A DNA stretch of 34,707 nucleotides from Flavobacteriales bacterium. GTDB lineage: Bacteria; Bacteroidota; Bacteroidia; Flavobacteriales_F; PHOS-HE28. Under the pieces are notes generated by a model. That model worked only from the letters and a program-made list of their open reading frames with translations, did no database searches and was not told the origin of the DNA. Positions within the stretch are counted from its first letter, which is position 1, and each line of letters begins with the position of its first letter. Below, piece after piece: positions 24,573 to 32,342 of this stretch. Location of the stretch: the NCBI GenBank assembly GCA_020848295.1, contig JADLAI010000185.1:1-34707 (forward strand). The letters are read 5' to 3'. A program made the position numbers and the translations under genes.

Positions 24573-25742
24573 TCAGAACAGGTCGATCTCCCCGGTAGTG
24601 ATCATTCGCCAGGGTACCACTTCAATCTCCGGCGATAGCGTGCGCGGCTCGGTGCCTGATGTGATCACCCAGCCGCGCTTCAGGCCAAGATCGGCCATGC
24701 ACTGACGGAGCCCCGCCACGGAACGATGGTCCACGGCCGCGCCCAATTTGACCTCGATGGGCAGCACCTTGCGGCCGTCGCGGATCAGCAGGTCCACTTC
24801 GGCGCCCGCTTGGGTGCGCCAGAAGAACAGTTCCGGATGCACCAGACGGTTGTGAGCCAGCGTGGCCAGTTCCTCGATCACCAGCCCCTCGAATGAATGG
24901 CCGCGCTTAGGCCAGGTGACCAGCTCGGTCGGCTTTCGCAGACCAGCGAGGAAATGCAGCAGGCCCGTGTCGCGAAGGTAGAGTTTGCTGCTCTTGGTGA
25001 GTCGCTTCTGCACATTGGCGTGGTACGGCGACAGCCGCCGGATCATGTACGCGCCCTCCAGCACATCAAGGTCGCCGTTCACCGTGTGCGACGATACGCC
25101 GAGCGAGCGGGCGAGGTCCGAAACGTTAAGCAGTTGCCCATGTACGTGGGTGAGCATGGTCCACAAGCGGCGCAAACGACCTGCCGGCAGGCCGATGCCC
25201 AGCGCTGGCAGGTCCCGTTCCAGCAAGGTGGAGATGTAGGCGGCGAACCATTCCCCGCGCAGCCGCGCATCGCGCAGGGCCAACACCGGCGGGAAGCCGC
25301 CCCAGAACCAGCGGTCCTTGGCCCGGGTACTTCCGGTCAGCTCGCACGACAGGAAAGGCGTGAGTTCCATGAGCCCCACGCGGCCCGCCAGGGATTCGCT
25401 CACCTGCCGCATGAGCGCAGGCCCTGCCGATCCCAGCAGCACGAAGCGCCCCTTGCCCTTCCCTTTATCGGCCGCGTGGCGCAAGGCGCTGAACAGTGCA
25501 GGCATGCGCTGGGCCTCATCGATGATGAGCCGCTTGGGGTGCGCATCGAGGAAGCCCTCCAGGTCGGCTTCGAGCAGCGACAGGTCCGAAGGGCGTTCCA
25601 GGTCGAAGAAGTCCCAGCCAGCGAGGGCCATCTTCGTCATGGTGCTCTTCCCACACTGCCTGGGACCCGTGAGCAGCACCCCCGGAAAGGCCCGGAGCAG
25701 CCTGCGAAGCCGTTGTTCCTGATCACGATGGATAAAATTCAT
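24573..25742 (-). CDS. AAA family ATPase with DUF4143 domain
   Basis: Encodes 389 residues. The N-terminal AAA_14 part has Walker A GPRQCGKST (Lys32) and a Walker B RLIIDEAQ near residue 94-101. A winged-helix-like region follows (about 205-235: LNVSDLARSLGVSSHTVNGDLDVLEGAYMI), then the DUF4143 C-terminal domain with FFWRTQAGAEVDLLI and LPIEVKLG, which resembles the D...EVK core of restriction-endonuclease-like folds. The biological role of this family is not established. It is common, patchily distributed and often accessory in Bacteroidota. Here it lies between two copies of the valS 3' end and begins just after a 37-bp palindrome that overlaps its promoter, suggesting autoregulation and acquisition as a cassette. 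Confidence 0.88.
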   Translation of the reverse strand: MNFIHRDQEQRLRRLLRAFPGVLLTGPRQCGKSTMTKMALAGWDFFDLERPSDLSLLEADLEGFLDAHPKRLIIDEAQRMPALFSALRHAADKGKGKGRFVLLGSAGPALMRQVSESLAGRVGLMELTPFLSCELTGSTRAKDRWFWGGFPPVLALRDARLRGEWFAAYISTLLERDLPALGIGLPAGRLRRLWTMLTHVHGQLLNVSDLARSLGVSSHTVNGDLDVLEGAYMIRRLSPYHANVQKRLTKSSKLYLRDTGLLHFLAGLRKPTELVTWPKRGHSFEGLVIEELATLAHNRLVHPELFFWRTQAGAEVDLLIRDGRKVLPIEVKLGAAVDHRSVAGLRQCMADLGLKRGWVITSGTEPRTLSPEIEVVPWRMITTGEIDLF

Positions 25743-25743
25743 G

Positions 25744-25780
25744 CCTTGTATTTTTGAATCGATGGTTCAAATATACAAGG
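25744..25780. promoter_or_regulatory. 37-bp palindrome overlapping the AAA/DUF4143 promoter
   Basis: Arms CCTTGTATTTTTGAA (25744-25758) and TTCAAATATACAAGG (25766-25780) are inverted copies with one mismatch in 15 and a 7-base centre. On the minus strand the second arm contains TATATTTG (25775-25768), a perfect TAnnTTTG -7 box 25 bases before the ATG. A dimeric repressor or the encoded ATPase itself could bind here. Confidence 0.6.
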
Positions 25781-25819
25781 TCGGTTCCGGAGCCGGGATC
25801 ACCCCTGTGGAACCCGTAA

Positions 25820-28438
25820 CTACTTCAGTACCGCCAGCCTTTCCTCCAGCGCCTTGATCTTGGCTTCGGCGTCGGCCTTCTTCTTGCGCTCGTTCTCCAG
25901 CACCTGCGGCGGCGCACCCGCCACGAAGCGCTCGTTGCTCAACTTCTTTTCCACGCTGGAAAGGAAACCGCGTAGGTAGTCGATCTCTTCCACCGCCTTC
26001 TTCGCTTCGGCGGCTGGATCCACCTTGCCACCCAGATCAACGGCGTATTCCGTAGTGCCCACAAGGAAGGTGATCGCGCCTTCACCAGCTTTCTCCACGG
26101 GGCTGATCGCCTTCAGGTTGGCGAGTTTCAAGGCCAGCGTGGAAACGGCTGAACGCATCGGAGGAGCGCCCTTCACCTGTACATCCAGCGCCTCCTTCGG
26201 CGACATACCTCGCTCGTTCCGCACATTGCGTGCAGCGGACACCAGATCGAAGGCGTGTTGCATCTCGGCCTCCAGTTTCGCATCGCCCGCACCACCTTTC
26301 GGCCATGGCGCCACGATCACATCATCGGTGCGTTCACGCAGCAGATGCCATACCTCCTCGCTGAGGAAAGGCATGAAGGGATGCAGCAACTTGAGCACGT
26401 CCTGGAACAGGTCCAGCGTGGCTTCGTAGGTCGCACGGTCGATCGGCTCGCCCACGCCGTTGACGAACGCAGGCTTGATGCTTTCCAAATACCAGCTGCA
26501 CAGATCGTCCCAGACCAACTTATAAGTGGTCATCAGCGCTTCACTGATGCGGAACTGATCGAACAATGCATCGATCTCGGCCGTGCCGCGCACCACGCGT
26601 GAACGCATCCACGCAACCGCAGCTGCTGAACCCTCCGGCTGTGGTTTGTCCGCGACCTCCCAGCCCTTCACGAGGCGGAACGCGTTCCAGATCTTGTTGC
26701 CGAAGTTGCGACCCTGCTCGCACAACGAGTCGTCGTAAGGCAGGTCGTTGCCCGCAGGTGAGGTGAGCAGCATGCCCACGCGCACGCCATCGGCACCGAA
26801 CTTGGCGATGAGGTCCAACGGATCCGGGCTGTTGCCCAAGCTCTTGCTCATCTTGCGGCCGATCTTGTCGCGCACGATGCCCGTGAGGTACACGTTCTTG
26901 AACGGCACCTCCTGCTTGTACTCCATGCCCGCCATGATCATGCGCGCCACCCAGAAGAAGAGGATCTCCGGCGCGGTCACGAGGTCGTTCGTGGGGTAGT
27001 AATACTTGATGTCGGTGTTGTCCGGGTCCTTGAAGCCATCGAACACGCTGATGGGCCACAGCCAGCTGCTGAACCAGGTGTCCACGACATCCTCGTCCTG
27101 CTTGATGCCCGTGGTGCTTTGACCAGCGGCCTTGAACTGCGCGATCGCTTCGGCCTCGGTGCGGCACACGGCGGCATCACCCGCATCGTTGTACCACGCC
27201 GGGATCCGTTGCCCCCACCACAACTGGCGGCTGATGCACCAGTCGCGCACGTTCTCCATCCAGTACTTGTACGTGTTCTGGAATTTCTGTGGATGCAGCT
27301 TCACGCGACCGTCCATCACCACGTCCAGCGCGGGTTTGGCGAGCTCGCTCATCTTCAGGAACCACTGCAACGACAGGCGCGGCTCGATCACCGCATCGGT
27401 GCGTTCGCTCGTGCCCACCTTGTTCTGGATGTCCTCGGTCCTCACCAGGAAACCTTCGGCCTCCAGTTGCTTGGTGATCTTCTTACGGACCACGAAGCGG
27501 TCCTCGCCCACGTACAGCTGTGCAGCGGTGCTCAACGTGGCGTTGGCCTCCAGGATATCAATGGTCTCCAGCCCATGCTTCTTGCCCAGCTCGTGGTCGT
27601 TCGTGTCGTGCGCGGGTGTCACCTTCAACGCACCGGTACCGAACTCGCGCTCCACATACTCGTCGAAGATCACCGGGATGCTGCGACCGATCAGCGGCAC
27701 GAGCACGCGCTTTCCTTTCAAGTGCGTGTAGCGTTCGTCCTCCGGATGCACCGCAACGGCCGTATCGCCGAGGATCGTTTCCGGACGGGTGGTAGCGATC
27801 GTCACCCATTCATCCTGAGTGCCTTCAACAACGTAGCGGATGTGGTACAACTTCGAACTGACCTCCTTGTGGATCACCTCCTCATCGCTCACGGCCGTCA
27901 GCGCCACAGGATCCCAGTTCACCATGCGCAGACCACGGTACACCAGGCCTTTCTTGTGCAGGTCGATGAAGACATCGAGCACTGCGTCGCTGAGGTCCGG
28001 CTCCATGGTGAAGCGCGTGCGGTCCCAGTCGCAACTGGCGCCGAGCTTCTTCAACTGCTCCAGGATCACGCCGCCGTACTTCTCCTTCCACGCGAAGGCA
28101 TGCTTCAAGAACTCCTCACGACCGATCGCGCTCTTCTTGATGCCCTGTTCCTGCAACAGGCGAACGACCTTGGCCTCGGTGGCGATGCTCGCATGGTCGG
28201 TACCGGGCACCCAGCAGGCGTTCTTGCCCAGCATGCGCGCACGTCGCACCAGCACGTCCTGGATGGTGTTGTTGAGCATGTGCCCCATGTGCAGCACACC
28301 GGTCACGTTCGGCGGTGGGATCACCACGGTGTACGGCTCGCGCTCATCCGGCACACTGCGGAAGTAGCCCTTCTCCATCCAATGCCGGTACCACTTTCCT
28401 TCCGCTTCCTGCGGATCGTATCGTTTCGGGATCTCCAT
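25820..28438 (-). CDS. valS: Valyl-tRNA synthetase
   Basis: Encodes 872 residues from ATG 28438 (MEIPKRYDPQEAEGKWY); 19 more codons are open upstream but look non-coding. Charges tRNA-Val with valine and edits threonine. Class I motifs are present: HMGH (His50-His53, the HIGH motif) after PPPNVTG, and KMSKS (about residue 528, GRKMSKSLGNSPDP). The C-terminal 70 residues are a charged coiled coil (KALEERLAVLK end), the tRNA-binding arm typical of ValRS. A TACTTTC element at 28485-28479 may be its -7 box. A second, diverged copy of its last codons lies beyond the neighbouring AAA gene. Confidence 0.96.
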   Translation of the reverse strand: MEIPKRYDPQEAEGKWYRHWMEKGYFRSVPDEREPYTVVIPPPNVTGVLHMGHMLNNTIQDVLVRRARMLGKNACWVPGTDHASIATEAKVVRLLQEQGIKKSAIGREEFLKHAFAWKEKYGGVILEQLKKLGASCDWDRTRFTMEPDLSDAVLDVFIDLHKKGLVYRGLRMVNWDPVALTAVSDEEVIHKEVSSKLYHIRYVVEGTQDEWVTIATTRPETILGDTAVAVHPEDERYTHLKGKRVLVPLIGRSIPVIFDEYVEREFGTGALKVTPAHDTNDHELGKKHGLETIDILEANATLSTAAQLYVGEDRFVVRKKITKQLEAEGFLVRTEDIQNKVGTSERTDAVIEPRLSLQWFLKMSELAKPALDVVMDGRVKLHPQKFQNTYKYWMENVRDWCISRQLWWGQRIPAWYNDAGDAAVCRTEAEAIAQFKAAGQSTTGIKQDEDVVDTWFSSWLWPISVFDGFKDPDNTDIKYYYPTNDLVTAPEILFFWVARMIMAGMEYKQEVPFKNVYLTGIVRDKIGRKMSKSLGNSPDPLDLIAKFGADGVRVGMLLTSPAGNDLPYDDSLCEQGRNFGNKIWNAFRLVKGWEVADKPQPEGSAAAVAWMRSRVVRGTAEIDALFDQFRISEALMTTYKLVWDDLCSWYLESIKPAFVNGVGEPIDRATYEATLDLFQDVLKLLHPFMPFLSEEVWHLLRERTDDVIVAPWPKGGAGDAKLEAEMQHAFDLVSAARNVRNERGMSPKEALDVQVKGAPPMRSAVSTLALKLANLKAISPVEKAGEGAITFLVGTTEYAVDLGGKVDPAAEAKKAVEEIDYLRGFLSSVEKKLSNERFVAGAPPQVLENERKKKADAEAKIKALEERLAVLK
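25838..25872. repeat. valS 3'-end copy of a 35-bp near-perfect direct repeat
   Basis: This stretch in the last codons of valS matches 24477-24511 at 32 of 35 bases in the same orientation. The two copies bracket about 1.33 kb holding only the AAA/DUF4143 gene and its palindromic promoter, an arrangement like the duplicated target ends of an inserted island. Confidence 0.6.
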
Positions 28439-28525
28439 GTGCGCTCCTGCGGACCAACACGGCCCATTCTCGGATCGCGAAAGTACGGCGCGCAAGCGGT
28501 GTAGAGCCCATGTCCTGCGACCGCA

Positions 28526-29131
28526 TCATGGTACGATGGAGATCGTGGTCGTACCCTGTTTGATGTATGGATGGATCTCGTCCATGTCGGCATTCTTCAG
28601 GGCGATACAGCCGAATGTCCAGTCCACTCCGGCATCGACCCAATGATCCATGCCCTTTGGGACCCCGTGAATGCCGATCTCACCTCCGATGGTGGCATCT
28701 GCTGGTATCACACCTTCACGCTTGCGCTGTTCAAAGCGCCTGCGGCTTTCGGCATTGGGATAGTCCACCCAAACGAAGGCATGCCACTTGTCGTGCAGGC
28801 GCTTGCTCCGGATGCCGAACACGCCCTCTGGCGTCCTCCGGTCGCCCTGTATCATCTTATCACCATCCGGTACTTCGCCCAATACGCAAGCGTAAGCCTT
28901 CACCACAATGCCATGCACCACCACCTCGAAACGTCGCTCGGATTTATCGACCTTGAAATGGACTTCTCCCGGCGATAGGCCCATGCCGCCCAAAACCTGC
29001 GCAAGCGGGGGGGCCACCGCAGGCGCCGAATACCCTCCGAGGGAACCATCCTGGTCACCATGTTGTGCCGTACAGGCAGTTGCCTGAAACCATACCAGGG
29101 GAACAACCACCCCGAAATTCCGCATCCTCAT
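28526..29131 (-). CDS. L,D-transpeptidase (YkuD) family protein
   Basis: Encodes 201 residues with an N-terminal export signal; Cys20 (FQATAC) could be a lipid-attachment site, though the lipobox is poor. The YkuD domain (about 57-200) shows the catalytic pair His155 (IGIHGVPKG) and Cys175 (DWTFGCIAL). The usual Ser-His-Gly-Cys is Thr-Phe-Gly-Cys here, so the signature is relaxed but the nucleophile is kept. Such enzymes make 3-3 crosslinks in peptidoglycan or attach proteins to it. It is upstream of valS in the same direction but separated by 87 bases with a candidate valS promoter. Divergent from the DUF1573 pair. Confidence 0.87.
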   Translation of the reverse strand: MRMRNFGVVVPLVWFQATACTAQHGDQDGSLGGYSAPAVAPPLAQVLGGMGLSPGEVHFKVDKSERRFEVVVHGIVVKAYACVLGEVPDGDKMIQGDRRTPEGVFGIRSKRLHDKWHAFVWVDYPNAESRRRFEQRKREGVIPADATIGGEIGIHGVPKGMDHWVDAGVDWTFGCIALKNADMDEIHPYIKQGTTTISIVP

Positions 29132-29387
29132 GATGAAACAATGTGATCAGCACCATTCCGTAACACCATTCCCCGCAGATCCTTGCCCGATCCTGCACAC
29201 GCGTGAGCGATGGACCGATCCATCGGTATGGACTTCGCTCCGAACCATTGGCACGGTGGTTGCAAGGTCCTGCACCTTGAACGGCCCAGGCACCACCCCT
29301 GTTAAACTCCTGTTAAGGTCCCGGACCACCCCGATCCACCCCGATACCTTCGGCGTACGAAAGCCAGCAACGACACGCAACCAACCT
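29132..29387. other. Divergent intergenic region with hairpins and a CTGTTAA direct repeat
   Basis: The 256 bases hold no gene. Two small perfect hairpins are visible: GATGGA-ccga-TCCATC near 29208-29223 and CAAGGT-cctgc-ACCTTG near 29262-29278. CTGTTAA is repeated at 29299-29305 and 29310-29316, one helical turn (11 bp) apart, a spacing that suits paired protein contacts. TACCTTCG near 29345-29352 could be the -7 box for the first DUF1573 gene. Confidence 0.35.
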
Positions 29388-29813
29388 ATGAAACAGATCC
29401 TTTTCAGCCTCGGCCTCAGCCTTCTCACCTTCGGCGCCATGGCCCAACCGGACATGAAACCCGTCGGTGGTTCCGGCCCCATGATCAGCCTCGACAAGGA
29501 GGTGCATGACTACGGCACCATCAAGCAGGGCGGCAATGGTGAGTGCGAATTCACCGTCACCAACACCGGGGATCAGCCCCTGATCATCTCCAACTGCCAG
29601 GGTAGCTGTGGCTGCACAGTGCCCCAGTGCGACACCGCTCCGATCAAACCCGGACAGAAGAGCACGATCAAGGTGAAGTACGACAGCAACCGCGTCGGCC
29701 CCATCAACAAGAGCGTGACCATCACCAGCAATGCCACCAATGCTCCGAGCAAGGTGGTCACCATCAAAGGCACCGTGGAGGCCACCGCACCGGCAGCCGC
29801 ACCCACCAAGTGA
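29388..29813 (+). CDS. DUF1573 domain-containing secreted protein (first of a tandem pair)
   Basis: Encodes 141 residues from ATG 29388 with a signal peptide (MKQILFSLGLSLLTFGAMAQ). The DUF1573 domain covers most of the rest (ISLDKEVHDYGTIKQG, FTVTNTGDQPLIISN, CQGSCGCTVP, KVKYDSNRVGPINKSVTITSNA), an immunoglobulin-like beta sandwich with conserved cysteines. It ends in a short Ala/Pro tail. The family is abundant in Bacteroidota and has no known function; it is probably periplasmic or surface exposed. The upstream part of the frame back to 29130 is not used. The following gene, 38 bases on, is a close duplicate. Confidence 0.87.
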   Translation: MKQILFSLGLSLLTFGAMAQPDMKPVGGSGPMISLDKEVHDYGTIKQGGNGECEFTVTNTGDQPLIISNCQGSCGCTVPQCDTAPIKPGQKSTIKVKYDSNRVGPINKSVTITSNATNAPSKVVTIKGTVEATAPAAAPTK

Positions 29814-29851
29814 TCCAACGAACACACACAACGAACAACCAACCAAGTTCC

Positions 29852-30286
29852 ATGAAACAGATCCTCCTGACCCTGGCCTTCGCCGGACTCGTGTTCAACG
29901 CCCAGGCCCAAGGCCCGCAACTGTCCATCGACAAGGAAGTGCATGACTACGGCACCATCAAACAGGGCGACAATGGCACCTGCGAGTTCGTGGTGACCAA
30001 CACCGGTGACCAGCCTTTGATCATCACCAACTGCAAGGGCAGTTGCGGCTGCACCGTTCCCAAGTGCGATACCGCCCCGATCATGCCCGGCGCCAAGACC
30101 ACCATCACGGTGAAGTACGACACCAAGCGTGTGGGTGCCATCAACAAGAGCGTGACCATCACGAGCAATGCCACGAACACCCCGGAAAAGGTGGTGCGCA
30201 TCAAAGGCACGGTGGAAGGCTCTCCGGAAACCCCGACCTCTCCTGTGAAGGAGGCCAGTCCGATGGCTCCTGTGGAGAAAGGATAG
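29852..30286 (+). CDS. DUF1573 domain-containing secreted protein (second of a tandem pair)
   Basis: Encodes 144 residues from ATG 29852 with a signal peptide (MKQILLTLAFAGLVFNAQAQ). The domain is very similar to its upstream neighbour (SIDKEVHDYGTIKQGDNG, VVTNTGDQPLIITN, CKGSCGCTVPKCDTAPI, INKSVTITSNATN), and long stretches also agree at DNA level, so this is a recent tandem duplication. The C-terminal tail differs, being richer in Pro, Glu and Ser. The two genes form one transcription unit that ends at the strong terminator just downstream. Function unknown. Confidence 0.87.
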   Translation: MKQILLTLAFAGLVFNAQAQGPQLSIDKEVHDYGTIKQGDNGTCEFVVTNTGDQPLIITNCKGSCGCTVPKCDTAPIMPGAKTTITVKYDTKRVGAINKSVTITSNATNTPEKVVRIKGTVEGSPETPTSPVKEASPMAPVEKG

Positions 30287-30301
30287 CTGGGATCACCCGC
30301 G

Positions 30302-30343
30302 AATGAGAAAGCCCCCTTTCGGCGGAAGGGGGCTTTCTCATTT
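30302..30343 (+). terminator. Strong intrinsic terminator after the DUF1573 pair
   Basis: A 17-bp perfect stem, AATGAGAAAGCCCCCTT (30302-30318) with its complement at 30326-30342, has a 7-base loop and ends in TTT. The A-rich left side makes it possibly bidirectional. It separates the DUF1573 unit from the aminotransferase gene. Confidence 0.88.
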
Positions 30344-30402
30344 CCTCGCCGTACCCGGTTTTACACCGATCTTCGCCCACCGCCACACGGGCGGACCAGA
30401 CC

Positions 30403-31599
30403 ATGCCAGCGATCTCCACCAAAGGGCGGCTGATGCCCCCTTCCCCGATCCGGAAACTCGTTCCCTTCGCCGAAGCCGCCAAGGCGCGGGGCACCAAGGT
30501 GATCCACCTCAATATCGGCCAACCCGATATCGCCTCACCCGAGGTGGCCCTGGATGCCATACGCCACCTGGACCGAAAGGTGATCGAGTACAGCCACAGC
30601 GCCGGCTACGAGCGTTATCGCAAAGGTCTCGCACGGTATTACAAGGGGGTCGGCGTTGATGTCACGCACGATCAGATCCTCGTGACCAATGGCGGCAGCG
30701 AAGCCCTGCTCTTCGGTATGATGGCCTGCTTTGAACCGGGCGATGAGCTGATCATCCCCGAACCTTTCTATGCCAACTACAACAGCTTCGCGCTGGCCGC
30801 CGGGACCAAGGTGGTCCCGCTGCGTACGGTGATCGAGGATGGTTTCGCATTGCCACCCGCCGCAGCGTTCGAGAAGCTGATCACACCGCGCACCAGAGGC
30901 ATCCTCATCTGCAACCCCGGCAACCCCACCGGCCGCATTTACGGCCGTGAGGAACTGGAGCGCCTGCGTGATGTGGTGCAGAAGCATGACCTCTTCCTGT
31001 TCGCCGACGAAGTGTACCGCGAGTTCTGCTACGACGGCACCGAACACATCAGCGCCATGACCCTGGCGGGGATCGAACAGCAGGTGGTGCTCATCGACAG
31101 TGTGAGCAAACGGTACAGCATGTGCGGGGCGCGTGTGGGCGCGCTGATCACCAGGAATGCCGAACTGTATGACGCGGTGCTCCGGTTCGCGCAGGCACGC
31201 CTGAGCCCCCCGACCCTCGGACAGATCGCCTCCGAGGCCGCACTGGCCACACCCGCCGCGTACTTCAACGATGTGATCAAGGAGTACAAGGAGCGTCGCG
31301 ATACCCTGGTGAACGGGTTGAACGGGATAAAGGACGTGGTGTGCCCGATGCCCAACGGTGCCTTCTATTGCGTGGCTGAACTGCCGATCGACGACAGCGA
31401 CCGGTTCTGCCAATGGCTCCTCGAATCGTTCAGCGTGGATGGCCATACGGTGATGATGGCACCGGCCACCGGTTTCTATGCCGACCCGGCCACTGGTCGC
31501 AAGCAGGTCAGGCTGGCTTACGTCCTGGAAAAAGCCCTGCTTGAAAGGGCAGTGACCATTCTTCAGGCCGCCCTGCAAGCCTATCCGGGCCAGCGCTGA
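30403..31599 (+). CDS. Pyridoxal-phosphate-dependent class I/II aminotransferase (aspartate aminotransferase-like)
   Basis: Encodes 398 residues, the normal size for fold type I aminotransferases. Lys236 (DSVSKRYSMCGARVG) is the Schiff-base lysine. CNPGNPTGRIY (about 168-178), FADEVYREFCYD (about 200-211) and the glycine-rich NGGSEALLFGM (about 103-113) fit subgroup I-alpha. It probably transfers amino groups between aspartate or a similar amino acid and 2-oxoglutarate in the cytoplasm; exact substrate cannot be read from the sequence. The gene is single, between the terminator upstream and an inverted repeat downstream. Confidence 0.92.
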   Translation: MPAISTKGRLMPPSPIRKLVPFAEAAKARGTKVIHLNIGQPDIASPEVALDAIRHLDRKVIEYSHSAGYERYRKGLARYYKGVGVDVTHDQILVTNGGSEALLFGMMACFEPGDELIIPEPFYANYNSFALAAGTKVVPLRTVIEDGFALPPAAAFEKLITPRTRGILICNPGNPTGRIYGREELERLRDVVQKHDLFLFADEVYREFCYDGTEHISAMTLAGIEQQVVLIDSVSKRYSMCGARVGALITRNAELYDAVLRFAQARLSPPTLGQIASEAALATPAAYFNDVIKEYKERRDTLVNGLNGIKDVVCPMPNGAFYCVAELPIDDSDRFCQWLLESFSVDGHTVMMAPATGFYADPATGRKQVRLAYVLEKALLERAVTILQAALQAYPGQR

Positions 31600-31629
31600 G
31601 TACATCCAACGGCCGCTACGCGCCCATCC

Positions 31630-31652
31630 ATTCGGCTCTTTATCAGCCGAAT
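31630..31652. other. Inverted repeat downstream of the aminotransferase gene
   Basis: ATTCGGCT (31630-31637) and AGCCGAAT (31645-31652) form a perfect 8-bp stem with a 7-base loop about 30 bases after the aminotransferase stop. It lacks a following T-run, so it is a weak terminator or mRNA-end hairpin at best. Confidence 0.35.
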
Positions 31653-31848
31653 AGGCTGTCCATTGACCCCTCTATTGGGCGCCTGATGGCACCTTTCCAT
31701 GTAACCGTGTTCGTAAGCTCCACGTTCAACCTGGACAAAACTTGTTCGTCTACATAATTTCGATGATCGACGACACAATACCAGCATTCGACCGGATCAA
31801 CATCCGAACATGCTCTCCGCCTTGATCGCCAACGAACCCCGGCACACC

Positions 31849-32337
31849 ATGCGCATGATCATTCCATTTCTCTTGGTCGCTTCCTGCACCGATGGGTTGG
31901 CGCAATCCATCACGGCCGTTCGCATTCAATGCCCGGCGACCACGGAGGTCCACCCGAAACGTGTGGTGATCGCGGCTTACGATATCGACCCGGAGGCTGA
32001 GGTCGCTTTTACCGAAGCAGCGGTGACCCTTCGATCCAAACTGCACATAGGCACGGCCGATCTGGAAGGCTTCATCAGCCGATCAGGCCTGGTCGGCTGC
32101 CGATCCAGCGCGCTCGAAATACCTGTGGCACATGTACGATCGGCCAACACGGACGGCTTCGTGGATGACCAGGGCACATCTACGATCAACCCCACCGGAT
32201 TCCCCCTCCTTCGGGACACCGGAGAACCCCAACAGGACGCTGCCGTGTATCAGCTGGAAAAAGCGCAGTGGATCGAGCAGCACCCGGAGGAATACCAGCG
32301 CATGCTTCAGCGCATGTCCCTCCCCAATCCAAAGTGA
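31849..32337 (+). CDS. Hypothetical secreted protein
   Basis: Encodes 162 residues from ATG 31849, giving a signal peptide (MRMIIPFLLVASCTDGLAQ); ATG 31810 would put 13 polar residues before it. I do not recognise a domain. The mature part has two cysteines (IQCPATTEV and LVGCRSSALE) and a C-terminal charged helix (YQLEKAQWIEQHPEEYQRMLQRM). Its stop is only 5 bases before the start of the T9SS cargo gene, so both are on one message. It may be a partner or unrelated passenger of that protein. Confidence 0.65.
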   Translation: MRMIIPFLLVASCTDGLAQSITAVRIQCPATTEVHPKRVVIAAYDIDPEAEVAFTEAAVTLRSKLHIGTADLEGFISRSGLVGCRSSALEIPVAHVRSANTDGFVDDQGTSTINPTGFPLLRDTGEPQQDAAVYQLEKAQWIEQHPEEYQRMLQRMSLPNPK

Positions 32338-32342
32338 GACCC

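Noticed and set aside
27119-28504. 461-residue plus-strand open frame
   Set aside because: It is an antisense shadow of valS, which has HIGH and KMSKS motifs.
31630-31652. Intrinsic terminator of the aminotransferase gene
   Set aside because: The stem is perfect, but no T-run follows on either strand, so it was listed only as an inverted repeat.
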